From JBBRBB01 sp963830175 (lineage in GTDB: Bacteria > Bacteroidota > Bacteroidia > Chitinophagales > Chitinophagaceae), in NCBI GenBank assembly GCA_963830175.1, contig CAWHKV010000006.1:1-64000 (forward strand): a stretch of 64,000 nucleotides of DNA. Reading direction: 5' to 3'. Each line of letters starts with the position of its first letter. Position 1 is the stretch's first letter. This document shows, in pieces, positions 16,618 to 26,004 of this stretch. The position numbers were made by a program, and so were the translations under genes. The notes beneath the pieces are model-generated. The model had not been told where the DNA came from and did no database searches. It worked only from the letters and a program-made list of their open reading frames with translations.

Positions 16618-18567
16618 TCATCTCAATAATAAAAAGGTACCCTTGCGGGAAATTTTTCTGCCCGATGCATTTTGTAACTCTACATAATAAACATACGTAC
16701 CTGTAGGTTGAGGGATATTATTAATTGTGCCATCCCACCCATTATTTTGACCGGAAGCCTGGTAAATCAATTGCCCCTGCCGGTTATACAATACCAGTTT
16801 CACCGGTATATAATCATCAAGTTTTAAAACTCTGAAGCGGTCATTTAATCCATCACCATTAGGCGTAAATGCATTTGGTATATACACATCATCAAACACT
16901 TTTACTGTAACCTGCATATCTGCATTTCCACACCCTGCTGCAGATTTTGCATGCAAGGTATAGGTTATGTTTTCCGGTGGGTAAACCACCGGTTGAATGG
17001 CATGCACATCACTGATAAATAAAGGCGGCGACCAATAATACTCATCTGCTCCAGTAACAAGTGCATTCAATAAAACCGTGTCGCCTGATAATATCTGTTT
17101 ATCGCCACCAGTTGATACGTATAAGTTCTCATACACTCTGACATTTACAAAAGCTGAATCTTTACACCCGTTATCATTTGTAAGCACTACTTTGTATTGT
17201 GTAAAAACAGCGGGTGCGGCTATTGGATTTGCAATGGCAGTATCTGACAATCCTTGCGGTGGAGACCAGCTAAAAGTTCCATCACCGGAGGCAGATAACT
17301 GAACAGTTTTGCCTTTACATAACCCATATTCAGTTTGTGTTTGAACCGTGGTAGAAGGATACACCTGCAAATAAAAAGAATCAATAGTAGAGCAGCCGTA
17401 TTCCGTTGAAAGCTGTGCAGTGTACCACCCCGTATCGGTATAATCCAAATTATTTATTACAGGTATGGCGAAAGTTGTCTGATAACCATTTGGGTATGTC
17501 CATAGGTAATGCAACGCGTAATTATTATCAGAAAGGGTAAAATCTTTATTGAGGCAACCATGCCAGTTTGCAGGAGGTGAATAGGCAGGTGCATCATGTA
17601 CCTCCATCCAAACATATTTAGAAACAATTCTGCAAGCCTTATTGTTTTCATTCACTTTGTTAGCAAGGGTAAACCTGTAAATCACCACACCATTGTTTAT
17701 TGTCGGGATGGAATATGTAAGCTGCGTGGCACCGGGTATATCAATCCAATTATTACCTGTATCCAAACTATATTGCCATTGAAATACAGGATCTGCTATA
17801 ACAGGAGAATAGGTTGCTTGAAGCGCATAAACATCTGTGTATCCTTTGCATACATTTTCATAAAAGTTTTCTTCACCGTTCAGCGTAATATTTATCTGCG
17901 AACCACAGGGTTTAACCGTAATATCATCCAGGGCAAACGCATTGCCGCAACCATACTGCCCTTGGTTGGTAATGGTTATCACAACATCATTTATGTCGGG
18001 CGGCGTTGTAAAAAACAAACCAAACTGCTGCCACTTTTTTTCATCTGTTTCCATAATTAGACCTGTGTTATAAACACCGAGAATAGCGCCGGACTTTGTG
18101 GTTACCGTTAATTCAAATTGCGGGTGAACGGGTTTTCCCCCGCAGGCAGTTGGCTTCATTGCATTTAGTATCCATGTAGCAAATTCGTAAGTGGTGTTAC
18201 CGCATAAATTTGCTACAGCAGCAGTATATACCATGCCTGCAGCATTTTCTCCGTTTACCAGCATATAATTTCCTTCAACGTTTTTTGTATGATCCCCGGC
18301 AAGCAGGTGCCATGTATTTTTTTCACATCCGTACAACAAATGGTCAATGGTATATAACCCCGGCTTTGGGCACCCTGGCGTATAATTATAAACAGTGGTA
18401 GCTTTAGGTAGCGGCGGAAAAAAATGATCACCAAAGGTTTCGTTGAAAACAGGGTCGCCCAAATTACCTGTACACAGTTGAGCATGCGTAACAGACTGAC
18501 TTATAAAAAGGGCTATTACAAAAAGAAGAAGTAATTTATAAATTCTTGAATGTGTAAAGCCGATCAT
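16618..18567 (-). CDS. Secreted protein with type B type-IX sorting domain (gliding-motility-associated C-terminal domain)
   Basis: A 649-residue surface protein. Signal peptide KLLLLFVIALFISQSVTHAQ at the N-terminus. Residues 30-225 form a lectin-like region (FNETFGDHFF... to CGNAFALDDITVKPCG) typical of proteins that bind or present carbohydrate. The middle contains Ig-like stretches with VFQWQYSLDTGNNW and PKD-like VRVYENLYVSTGGD. The end is a classical type B domain: IPNAFTPNGDGLNDRFRVL, YNRQGQLIYQASGQNNGWDG, PTGTYVYYVELQNASGR. It is exported by the type IX system and likely attached to the cell surface by the route used by type B cargo. Function otherwise unknown. Confidence 0.85.
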   Translation of the reverse strand: MIGFTHSRIYKLLLLFVIALFISQSVTHAQLCTGNLGDPVFNETFGDHFFPPLPKATTVYNYTPGCPKPGLYTIDHLLYGCEKNTWHLLAGDHTKNVEGNYMLVNGENAAGMVYTAAVANLCGNTTYEFATWILNAMKPTACGGKPVHPQFELTVTTKSGAILGVYNTGLIMETDEKKWQQFGLFFTTPPDINDVVITITNQGQYGCGNAFALDDITVKPCGSQINITLNGEENFYENVCKGYTDVYALQATYSPVIADPVFQWQYSLDTGNNWIDIPGATQLTYSIPTINNGVVIYRFTLANKVNENNKACRIVSKYVWMEVHDAPAYSPPANWHGCLNKDFTLSDNNYALHYLWTYPNGYQTTFAIPVINNLDYTDTGWYTAQLSTEYGCSTIDSFYLQVYPSTTVQTQTEYGLCKGKTVQLSASGDGTFSWSPPQGLSDTAIANPIAAPAVFTQYKVVLTNDNGCKDSAFVNVRVYENLYVSTGGDKQILSGDTVLLNALVTGADEYYWSPPLFISDVHAIQPVVYPPENITYTLHAKSAAGCGNADMQVTVKVFDDVYIPNAFTPNGDGLNDRFRVLKLDDYIPVKLVLYNRQGQLIYQASGQNNGWDGTINNIPQPTGTYVYYVELQNASGRKISRKGTFLLLR

Positions 18568-18767
18568 TCAGATGTGCAATTGTTTGCTGATAAAGATAAT
18601 TTTAAAAAGCAGTTTAAATGATTTTGTAATAAATGAGCAATTATAGGATTTCTATTTTAAAGGTTTTGAAATTATGAACATTAGCAAGGCTTCTTATAGG
18701 CGACTTAACCACTTCTTCTAAGTAGTATAATGTAGTTTTACGGTAACCAATTATTTTTCAAAATACA

Positions 18768-19628
18768 ATGCCTCTCCTCAAACCATCCACCGTTCAACTT
18801 CTACGGTTTCCATTTTCTTTTTTCTTAATGCCGGTTTTTTTGTTTGCGCTTAGTTTTGTTCCGCACCCCGACTGGGGTAAAACCGTCGCAGCATTTCTGC
18901 TTATTCACTTATTACTATACCCTGCCAGCAACGGATACAACAGTTATATGGATAGGGATACCACCAGTATTGGCGGCATTAAAACGCCATTGCCTCCGGA
19001 AAAACAATTGTATTATTTTACCGTTTTCATGGATGTTATAGGGCTTTTTCTCTCTTTTCTGTTATCTCCATTTTTTGCTGCGGGTTATTTAGTGTATATT
19101 CTTTTTTCGCGGCTTTACAGTTACCGTGGCATCAGGCTAAAAAAACATCCTGTTGCCGGCTACCTTACCGTAGTAATTAACCAGGGAGCGCTTATTTTTT
19201 TTATGGTCTATATAGTTGCAGAGGGCACTTTTTCACTCCCCTGGGTGGGTATGGCAGCGGCGTCTTTGCTAATTGGTGGTTTTTACCCTATAACACAGGT
19301 TTACCAGCACAATGCAGACAAGGCCGATGGCGTTATTACACTCAGCATGCTATTAGGAGTGAGAGGAACGTTTGTTTTTTGTGCTATTTTATACCTGCTG
19401 GCCTTCGGGCTAATGTATGTATTATTCACTGCACAGGATAATATCCGGGCTTTTTTTACCATTCAGCTATTATTTGTACCTGTTATTATATATTTTGCAA
19501 CGTGGATGGTACAGGTATTCAGGGATGAAACTAAAGCTGACTATAAAAACACCATGAGAATGAACTGGATAGCCTCTACCTTTACTAACCTGGCTTTTTT
19601 AATACTTATAATAAATAAAACACCTTGA
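18768..19628 (+). CDS. UbiA-family prenyltransferase
   Basis: An integral-membrane aromatic prenyltransferase of 286 residues with about eight hydrophobic segments. The first prenyl-diphosphate motif is NSYMDRDT (NxxxDxxxD) near residue 62. The second aspartate-rich motif is YQHNADKADGVIT near residue 188. It heads a four-gene operon and its TGA stop shares bases with the TTG start of the type III polyketide synthase (TTGA), so translation is coupled. Within this operon the likely acceptor is the phenolic product of that synthase, not a respiratory quinone precursor; this is inference from context. Confidence 0.85.
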   Translation: MPLLKPSTVQLLRFPFSFFLMPVFLFALSFVPHPDWGKTVAAFLLIHLLLYPASNGYNSYMDRDTTSIGGIKTPLPPEKQLYYFTVFMDVIGLFLSFLLSPFFAAGYLVYILFSRLYSYRGIRLKKHPVAGYLTVVINQGALIFFMVYIVAEGTFSLPWVGMAAASLLIGGFYPITQVYQHNADKADGVITLSMLLGVRGTFVFCAILYLLAFGLMYVLFTAQDNIRAFFTIQLLFVPVIIYFATWMVQVFRDETKADYKNTMRMNWIASTFTNLAFLILIINKTP

Positions 19629-20710
19629 CCGAACTTATTTCCATTGCTACCGCCGTACCTAAACATGGTTTCAGCCAGCGCGACATGGTAACTTTTATGA
19701 AGAAAGTTTACCAGTTAGAACCTGTTGAAAGAAGAAGACTAACCTTTATGTATTTAAAAAGCGACATTGACCAACGGTATTCCGTAATTGATGATTATAC
19801 GCAACATGAAGATGAATGGGATTTTATAACCCTCGAAAAAGATGATCCCCTTCCCGGTCTTGACGAAAGAATGAAGATCTACGAACGTGAAGCATTGCCG
19901 CTGTCGCTGGAAAGTATTAATAAATGTATTGACGGGCATATACAACCCGGCGAAATAACTCACCTGATAACCATTAGCTGTACCGGCATGAGTGCCCCCG
20001 GCCTCGATTTGCAAATTGCAGAATCTATGGGGCTGGCGCCAGATATTTTTAGAACATCCATAAATTTTATGGGCTGTTATGCAGCTGTGCATGGCCTGCA
20101 TATGGCTAAACACATCTGTGACAGCACACCCAATTCTAACGTGGTAATTGTTGCCACTGAATTATGTTCCATACATTTTCAAAAAGAATATATTTCTGAT
20201 TATGTTGCCAGCAGTCTTTTGTTTGGTGATGGCAGTGCGGCCGCCTTATTAAGTAATTGCATGCCGAGCGCTGACCATCTTAAATTAAAAACCTTCTATT
20301 CTCATGTAGCTTTTAAAGGCACGCGGGATATGGCATGGGAACTAAGCAGCAAAGGTTTTTTAATGACCCTTAGCAATTATGTTCCCGATTTGGTACAGCA
20401 ACACATTGCACCTATTGTTAAAAAATCTCTTGAAAAGAATGATTTAACCCAGCAGGATATAACACACTGGTGCCTGCACCCCGGTGGCAAAAAAATATTA
20501 AATGCCATGAAAGACCAGCTCGACTTTAAAGAAGAAGAAATGGTTTATTCCAGGAAAGTGTTATCTGAATACGGAAACATGTCTTCCCCATCCGTGTTAT
20601 TTGTAATGAAGGAGATCATGGATTCATTACAACCGGGAGAGCCCGCTAATGTATTTGCTATTGCAATGGGTCCTGGTTTAACCATGGAAACCTTTGTTGC
20701 GAGCAGGTAA
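19625..20710 (+). CDS. Type III polyketide synthase (chalcone/resorcinol synthase-like)
   Basis: A 361-residue iterative condensing enzyme that extends a CoA-bound starter with malonyl-CoA and cyclises the chain. The catalytic triad is visible: Cys in NFMGCYAAVHGL, His in WCLHPGGKKIL, Asn in YGNMSSPSVLF. CTGMSAPGLDLQI and FGDGSAAALL are further family marks. The start is a TTG at 19625 because the conserved ISIATAVPKHGF segment precedes any ATG; it overlaps the stop of the prenyltransferase by four bases. Its own stop shares one base with the ATG of the methyltransferase. Product likely an alkylresorcinol or alkylpyrone. Confidence 0.9.
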   Translation: MTELISIATAVPKHGFSQRDMVTFMKKVYQLEPVERRRLTFMYLKSDIDQRYSVIDDYTQHEDEWDFITLEKDDPLPGLDERMKIYEREALPLSLESINKCIDGHIQPGEITHLITISCTGMSAPGLDLQIAESMGLAPDIFRTSINFMGCYAAVHGLHMAKHICDSTPNSNVVIVATELCSIHFQKEYISDYVASSLLFGDGSAAALLSNCMPSADHLKLKTFYSHVAFKGTRDMAWELSSKGFLMTLSNYVPDLVQQHIAPIVKKSLEKNDLTQQDITHWCLHPGGKKILNAMKDQLDFKEEEMVYSRKVLSEYGNMSSPSVLFVMKEIMDSLQPGEPANVFAIAMGPGLTMETFVASR

Positions 20711-21408
20711 TGAATTTACGTCAACGTTCATATAAAAAAGAACTGCTTGACGGCGATCATATTCCCTTTGCAGATATTCTACAAAACATGCACGAAATAC
20801 ATGTTATTAATGCATGGCTGGGCGGGCATAAAGTAACACTAAAAGGATTTAAAGATCTACTCGGTAACAGAAAACACATCAGCATTTGCGAGATCGGCTG
20901 CGGTAACGGCAATAACCTGCAGGCACTTAGTGACTGGTGCACAAAAAATGATGTATATATTCACTGCATTGGCATAGACATAAAAGAAGAATGCATTCAG
21001 GCTGCACAAAACAACGTGCAATTAAGGCATGCTAACTGGCAGGTAGGTGACTATAGGGATGTGCATTTCGATAAGAAACCCGATATTATTTTTTCCAGTT
21101 TATTTTGTCATCATTTTACTAATGATGAGATTTTAAAACAACTTGATTGGATGAAAGTCAACTCCAACCTTGGGTTCTTTATCAATGACCTACACCGTCA
21201 TCATTTTGCTTATCATTCCATAAAAATGATCACTTCAGCCTTTGCAAAATCTTACCTGGCAAAGCATGATGCACCACTTAGTGTTGCACGCGGTTTCAAA
21301 AAAAAAGAATGGGAGAAATTACTTTGTGAAGCAGGCCTTAAAAATTCTACGGTTGAATGGGTTTGGGCTTTCAGGCATTTGATAACTTACAGGCATGACG
21401 ACATTTGA
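20710..21408 (+). CDS. SAM-dependent methyltransferase
   Basis: A class I methyltransferase of 232 residues. Motif I is ICEIGCGNGNNLQAL near residue 58, with the acidic end of strand 2 in IGIDIKEECI. PDIIFSSLFCHHF is the motif IV region. This type of methyltransferase sits next to type III polyketide synthases in several bacteria (for example SrsB of Streptomyces griseus and BpsB of Bacillus) and methylates the phenolic product. It starts on the last base of the synthase stop and overlaps the next gene by 14 bases. Confidence 0.85.
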   Translation: MNLRQRSYKKELLDGDHIPFADILQNMHEIHVINAWLGGHKVTLKGFKDLLGNRKHISICEIGCGNGNNLQALSDWCTKNDVYIHCIGIDIKEECIQAAQNNVQLRHANWQVGDYRDVHFDKKPDIIFSSLFCHHFTNDEILKQLDWMKVNSNLGFFINDLHRHHFAYHSIKMITSAFAKSYLAKHDAPLSVARGFKKKEWEKLLCEAGLKNSTVEWVWAFRHLITYRHDDI

Positions 21409-22525
21409 TATTGGTGTTATCGGCGGTGGATTGGGTGGTCTTTCCCATTCAATTCTTGCTGCAGATGCAGGTTATAAAGTGGTGTTGTTTGAAAAAGAAA
21501 ATTATCCTTACCATAAAGTTTGCGGGGAATATATAAGTATGGAGAGTTTCGATTTTCTTCGCAGGTTGGGTGTGCCATTACAAGAAATGAAACTGCCCCT
21601 GATAAATGAATTGTTAGTTACCGATGTGTCAGGAAATCCATACGTATTCAAGTTACCACAGGGTGGTTTCGGCATCAGCCGTTATAGCCTTGACGACATC
21701 CTATATAAAATAGCTTTAGAAAAAGGAGTTCAGGTATATACACGCACAAAAATCATTTCCACAAAATTTTCGGGCGATCAGCATGAAATTATATCGGGCG
21801 AAGGTGATTACAAGGCTAAAGTATTGGTGGCAGGCACAGGTAAAAGAAGTAATCTGGATATTAAATGGAGCAGGAAGTTTGTTCAACAAAAATCTGCCAA
21901 GCTAAACAATTACATTGGCGTAAAATACCATGTGGGATTTCCAAACAAGAAGGAGCAAATAGCCTTGCATAATTTCCTGGGTGGCTACTGCGGAATTTCT
22001 TCCATCGAAGAAAATAAAAGCTGTTTGTGTTATTTAACAACAGCCGCAAACCTGAAAAAATGCAATAACTCCATACCACAAATGGAGCAACAAATTTTAC
22101 AACAAAACCCGCTATTAAAAGAGATCTTTAGCCAGGCTGAATTTTTATATGATGACCCATTGGTTATATCCCAGGTAAGTTTCAATAATAAGGAGCAGGT
22201 GTTAGATCATATGCTAATGGTGGGCGATGCAGCCGGACTTATTACACCACTTTGCGGCAATGGAATGAGCATGGCTATGCATGCAGCTAAAATCGCCTTT
22301 AGCGCCGCTGAACAATTTTTACAAGGAGATATTACAAGGAACCAAATGGAAAACCTATATCAAAAGGAATGGCAGAACCAATTTCGCAACCGGTTAAAAG
22401 TTGGACGGTGGGTGCAGCGTTTCTTTGGAAATAATCAGGCAACTTCTCTTTTCTTGAAGACCATTAGTAAAGTACCGGTTGCAGCAAGAAAGCTAATCTC
22501 TTTAACCCACGGGCAGCCATTTTAA
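21395..22525 (+). CDS. FAD-dependent oxidoreductase (geranylgeranyl-reductase/aromatic-hydroxylase family)
   Basis: A 376-residue flavoprotein with the FAD fold FDIGVIGGGLGGLSHSILA at the start, the YHKVCGEYIS substrate-flavin segment typical of the geranylgeranyl reductase-like group, and the second FAD motif MLMVGDAAGLITPLCGNGMS. Comparable flavoproteins in type III polyketide operons (SrsC) hydroxylate the methylated resorcinol on the way to a quinone; a reductase acting on the prenyl chain is the alternative. Last gene of the operon, overlapping the methyltransferase. Confidence 0.85.
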   Translation: MTTFDIGVIGGGLGGLSHSILAADAGYKVVLFEKENYPYHKVCGEYISMESFDFLRRLGVPLQEMKLPLINELLVTDVSGNPYVFKLPQGGFGISRYSLDDILYKIALEKGVQVYTRTKIISTKFSGDQHEIISGEGDYKAKVLVAGTGKRSNLDIKWSRKFVQQKSAKLNNYIGVKYHVGFPNKKEQIALHNFLGGYCGISSIEENKSCLCYLTTAANLKKCNNSIPQMEQQILQQNPLLKEIFSQAEFLYDDPLVISQVSFNNKEQVLDHMLMVGDAAGLITPLCGNGMSMAMHAAKIAFSAAEQFLQGDITRNQMENLYQKEWQNQFRNRLKVGRWVQRFFGNNQATSLFLKTISKVPVAARKLISLTHGQPF

Positions 22526-22545
22526 GACTAAGCATAGGCGAAAAA

Positions 22546-22564
22546 AAGCAACTTTAGGTTGCTT
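22546..22564 (-). terminator. Rho-independent terminator
   Basis: AAGCAAC (22546-22552) pairs with GTTGCTT (22558-22564). Read on the minus strand the stem is followed by a run of seven T, so it ends the DUF3276 gene; it may also slow the convergent polyketide operon. Confidence 0.75.
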
Positions 22565-22589
22565 AATATAAAAATTTTAGAAAAAACAA

Positions 22590-23129
22590 TTACCATTTGT
22601 CCACTTCCTGGCTATTATCGAAGGAAGCGGGTGGAGTAAAATCGTTATCAGGTTGCTGGCTGGGGTTTTCATTTAACTTCTCTGGTTCTGAAGTTTCTTC
22701 TGTTTGAGTAGAGCCATTTATTTCTGAAGATGCATTGCCTTGAAATTCAATGGAAGTTCCATTAACCTCAACTGCATCCCTGGAATCAGCTGATTCTGTC
22801 TGGGTGCCATTATACTCTGGCTGGGAAGATCCTTCGGGATATTCGTGGTTAAAGGCATCAAAATCAAAATCGGGCATCAGGTCTGTTTTCACATAATCTA
22901 CCGCCTCTCCAAGTGCCTTTATAAACTTATTAAAATCTTCTTTGTACAAAAAAATCTTATGTCGGTCGTAGCCATCATCATTAAATCTCTTGCGGCTTTC
23001 CGTAATGGTTAAATAATAGTCATTTCCACGGGTTGCTTTAACATCAAAAAAATAGGTTCTTCTTTTCCCGGCCCGAATCCTTTTGCTGTAAACACTTTCC
23101 ATTCTCTTTTCGTTATTGTCGTAAGCCAC
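22590..23129 (-). CDS. PUR-alpha-like DUF3276 family protein
   Basis: A 179-residue protein typical of Bacteroidota. The N-terminal 95 residues form a PUR repeat: VYSKRIRAGKRRTYFFDVKA, YYLTITESRKRF, IFLYKEDFNKFIKAL. This fold binds single-stranded nucleic acid. The C-terminal half is acidic and low-complexity (many E, S, T, N and Q), probably disordered. The start is a GTG at 23129; an ATG at 23102 (MESVYSKR) is possible. Single gene with its own terminator. Cellular role not established. Confidence 0.85.
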   Translation of the reverse strand: MAYDNNEKRMESVYSKRIRAGKRRTYFFDVKATRGNDYYLTITESRKRFNDDGYDRHKIFLYKEDFNKFIKALGEAVDYVKTDLMPDFDFDAFNHEYPEGSSQPEYNGTQTESADSRDAVEVNGTSIEFQGNASSEINGSTQTEETSEPEKLNENPSQQPDNDFTPPASFDNSQEVDKW

Positions 23130-23222
23130 TTTTTTTGGTTTTGGTTTGAATTAAAATATAGGCTAAGCAAATATAATATTGTTTTTTATTTACCGAAATT
23201 TTGTACAAGGAATATTATTTCA

Positions 23223-25050
23223 TCAATTTTTATTATAAACATGCTTTTTAACCTGGTGATTATATAACTCGTAATAATAACCTTTACGCTGCATTAATTC
23301 ATTATGAGTGCCTTGTTCAGCGATTTCACCGTCTTCAAGAAAAACTATACGGTCAAATTGGTAACTGGTAAATATGCGGTGGGTAATAATAATGGTGGTT
23401 TTATTCTTAAGCAGGTTATTGAAGTTTTTGATTATGGTGTTTTCTGTTTTTGAATCTACCGCGCTTAAGCTATCATCCAGAAGCATAATATTGCCTTTTT
23501 TAAGAAGGGCACGCGCAATGGATATCCGTTGCTTTTGCCCCCCGCTAAGGGTTACACCTCGTTCACCTACAGCGGTTTTATAACCCTGATGCAATTCATT
23601 AATTTCTTCATGAATACTGGCATGTATGGCAGCCTGCTGAATGGTTTTTTCATCTGCATTTTCGTCCCCGCCAAAATTTATGTTGCCTGCAACAGTATCG
23701 CTGAACAGGAAAACATCCTGCGGAACATAACTGATACTTTTTCTCAACTGTGTAAGTGGAATAGCTGATATAGGTGTATTATCAATGGTTATATCCCCGC
23801 TTTCCGCATCGTAAAACCTCAATAATAATTGGGCTATGGTAGATTTGCCGCTACCCGTTTTACCCAGTATCAGAATTTTTTCTCCCTCGTTTATTTGCAG
23901 GCTAAAATCTTTAAGCGCATGTATACCGGTATGCGGATATATAAAGTTCACTTTATTAAAAATGATATTGCCTTTTATAAGCGCATTATTTGTTGCAATT
24001 TTTTCACTGGAAACTGCAGGTACAGTATCCAGAAATTCATTGATTCTTTTTTGCGATGCAGAGGCACGCTGAATCATGCTGGCAACCCACCCTATAGAAC
24101 TAACAGGAAATGTGAGCATATTAATATAGATCACGAATTCAACTATAACACCTACTTTTTGCGGATCTATCAAAGCCATTCTCCCCCCTACTAAAATAGT
24201 AAGCAGTGTGCTTAAACCAATCATTAATGAGATGCCCGGGAAGTACAAGGCATCAACCCGTGCCAGCCCAATCGTATTCTTCCGGTACTCTTCACTGTTA
24301 TCTTTAAAAAATCCCAGCATTGCTTTTTCCTGAACAAAAGATTTAATAACCCTTATACCCGAGTAAGCCTCCTGCGCATTTGTGGTAAGGGTTGATAATA
24401 ATCGTTGTGCATTTTCACTTTTTTTATGAATGATAGTATTAACCACGTACATCATAATTGCCAGTAATGGAAGTGGGGCAACAACAATAAGTGTTAGATA
24501 CATATCCTTTCTTAGCATGTTTATCAGGCTGAAAGATATTAGGGCCACAAGGTTGGTCAGGTACATGATGGATGGGCCGGCATACATGCGCACACGACTA
24601 ACATCTTCCGTTATCCTGTTCATCATGTCGCCTGTACTGTTGGTTTTAAAAAATCCGGCATCCAGCTGTTGGTAATGGCTATAAATATCATTCTTCAAAT
24701 CGTACTCAATGTGCCGGCTCATAACTATTATAGTCTGCCGCATAAAGAACATGAGTAAACCACGTAATAACGCCAGCACAAGTATCAATGCACTTGAAAG
24801 AAGCACCAGGTTACTGAAGTCCGTTGTTCTCACCCATTGAACAAACAATTCAACAGGCTTCTGGTATTCATGGCGTAGAACCAGCGCGCGGAATACCGGA
24901 CAGGTATTGTTGCACCTCCCCTACAATAAAGCCTGTTATTTCAGGTGCTAAAACAGCAAAATAGTTTGATAGAATTACGAAAATGATGCCTGCAAAAAGG
25001 CGAACACGGTATCGCCAGAAATATTTATTGAGTGCAGCAAGGTGTTTCAT
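23223..25050 (-). CDS. ABC exporter, fused permease and ATPase (MsbA-like), one frameshift
   Basis: A half-transporter with an N-terminal six-helix membrane domain and a C-terminal ATPase. Walker A is ILGKTGSGKSTIAQLLLRF, the Q-loop YVPQDVFLFS, signature LSGGQKQRISIARALL, Walker B IMLLDDSLSAVDS and switch histidine IIITHRIF. The first 60 residues (ATG at 25050) and the rest are in different frames; the change lies at about 24870-24890, inside the first periplasmic loop. Joined length is close to 608 residues, normal for lipid or drug exporters of this type. The substrate is not predictable. Confidence 0.87.
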
Positions 25051-25109
25051 TAAAGCGCAAAGGTAACGCAGACGATTAAATCGAATTCATCGCACTAAAT
25101 AATATCATT

Positions 25110-25493
25110 CTATGCCTGTGAATGAAGCGCTACCCTGTTACCCTCAGTGTCTATAAAAAAAGCCATGTACCCTATTTCGGGAGAGATTTGTGTTTTCGGC
25201 ATTTGAATATCACCCCCTGCATCCGTTAATTTATCTAATACGATCTGCATATCCGGGTTGGCATTCAGGTAAATCACCACGCCTTCTTTGGATGGTGTAT
25301 GGTATTCACTTTTACAAAGACATCCACTCGCTTTACCGCTGGTAGGCAGCGCCGGGAAAAATGCCATATGCATGCCCATCATTTCACTCTTTTCCATTTT
25401 TATTCCGAATATTTTCTCATAAAAATCTTTTGCCCGTTCCATATCGGTAACCGGAATTTCGAACCAGTTCAGGCTATTAGTATTTTCATTCAT
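25110..25493 (-). CDS. VOC family protein (glyoxalase/bleomycin-resistance fold)
   Basis: A 127-residue single VOC domain: NWFEIPVTDMERAKDFYEKI at the start, GCLCKSEYHTPSKEGVVIYL in the middle, and GYMAFFIDTEGNRVALHS at the end with the glutamate-bearing final strand partly retained (NRVALHS). Members bind a metal and act on varied substrates. No neighbour gives a hint of the role here. Confidence 0.8.
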   Translation of the reverse strand: MNENTNSLNWFEIPVTDMERAKDFYEKIFGIKMEKSEMMGMHMAFFPALPTSGKASGCLCKSEYHTPSKEGVVIYLNANPDMQIVLDKLTDAGGDIQMPKTQISPEIGYMAFFIDTEGNRVALHSQA

Positions 25494-25579
25494 GGCAGTT
25501 AGTTTTATGTATCAACAACAATATTTTTTACCTATGAATTTACCTTAGAAAAAATTGTTTTTCGTACCGCTTATAAAAA

Positions 25580-25612
25580 TTTGCATATAAAATTATTGAG
25601 GCTGTATATTTG
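25580..25612 (+). promoter_or_regulatory. Bacteroidota-type promoter of tRNA-Ser
   Basis: TTTG (25580-25583) and TATATTTG (25605-25612) match the -33 TTTG and -7 TAnnTTTG elements used by the main sigma factor of Bacteroidota. The -7 box ends four bases before the mature tRNA 5' end, which is close for a start site, so initiation may be at or just before the tRNA. Spacing of 21 is at the long end. Confidence 0.6.
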
Positions 25613-25616
25613 CGCC

Positions 25617-25701
25617 GGAGAGATGGCAGAGCGGTCTAATGCGGCGGTCTTGAAAACCGTTGACTGTCACAGGTCCGGGGGTTCGAATCCCTCTCTCTCC
25701 G
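25617..25701 (+). tRNA. tRNA-Ser (anticodon UGA)
   Basis: An 85-base tRNA with acceptor stem GGAGAGA/TCTCTCC, D-arm start TGGCAGAGCGGTCTAATGCG, anticodon TGA at 25651-25653 in loop CTTGAAA, a long class II variable arm as serine tRNAs have, and T-arm GGGGGTTCGAATCCC. The CCA end is not encoded. Confidence 0.95.
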
Positions 25702-25704
25702 CAA

Positions 25705-25728
25705 AACCTGGTTTAGCCAGGTTTTTTT
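25705..25728 (+). terminator. Terminator of the tRNA-Ser gene
   Basis: AACCTGG (25705-25711) pairs with CCAGGTT (25717-25723) around TTTAG, followed by more T. Confidence 0.85.
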
Positions 25729-25831
25729 ATGAATGCACTTTTATATGATTTGATGCAGATCAAAGTCCTTCAACTGCATCACAAATTCAACTGCACTTGA
25801 AAATACCTGCATCCCTTCTCTAATAACTAAT

Positions 25832-25859
25832 AAAGGTCTCGCTTTCGCGGGCCTTTTTT
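25832..25859 (+). terminator. Orphan terminator hairpin in a 300-bp gene-free stretch
   Basis: AAAGG-CTCGC pairs with GCGGG-CCTTT around a TTTC loop with one bulged T, followed by a T-run. No open reading frame precedes it: the previous transcript (tRNA) already ended at 25728. The stretch 25729-26004 shows no other clear feature, so the hairpin may end a small RNA of about 100 bases or be a relic. Confidence 0.6.
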
Positions 25860-26004
25860 ATTTTATACCTGCCTTATAATGTTAAAAAGGAGAAATCTAT
25901 TCTTATGCAGTTAATTGTAAAACATAAATTAAAGCCATAACCATGAAAGGATATTATAGATTAAAATTTGCCTTTACCTTCAACCAAATACCTCTACAAA
26001 ATTT

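Noticed and set aside
25900..26004. Riboswitch or T-box leader before cysE
   Set aside because: The leader shows no stable long stem or known consensus, only A/T-rich sequence.
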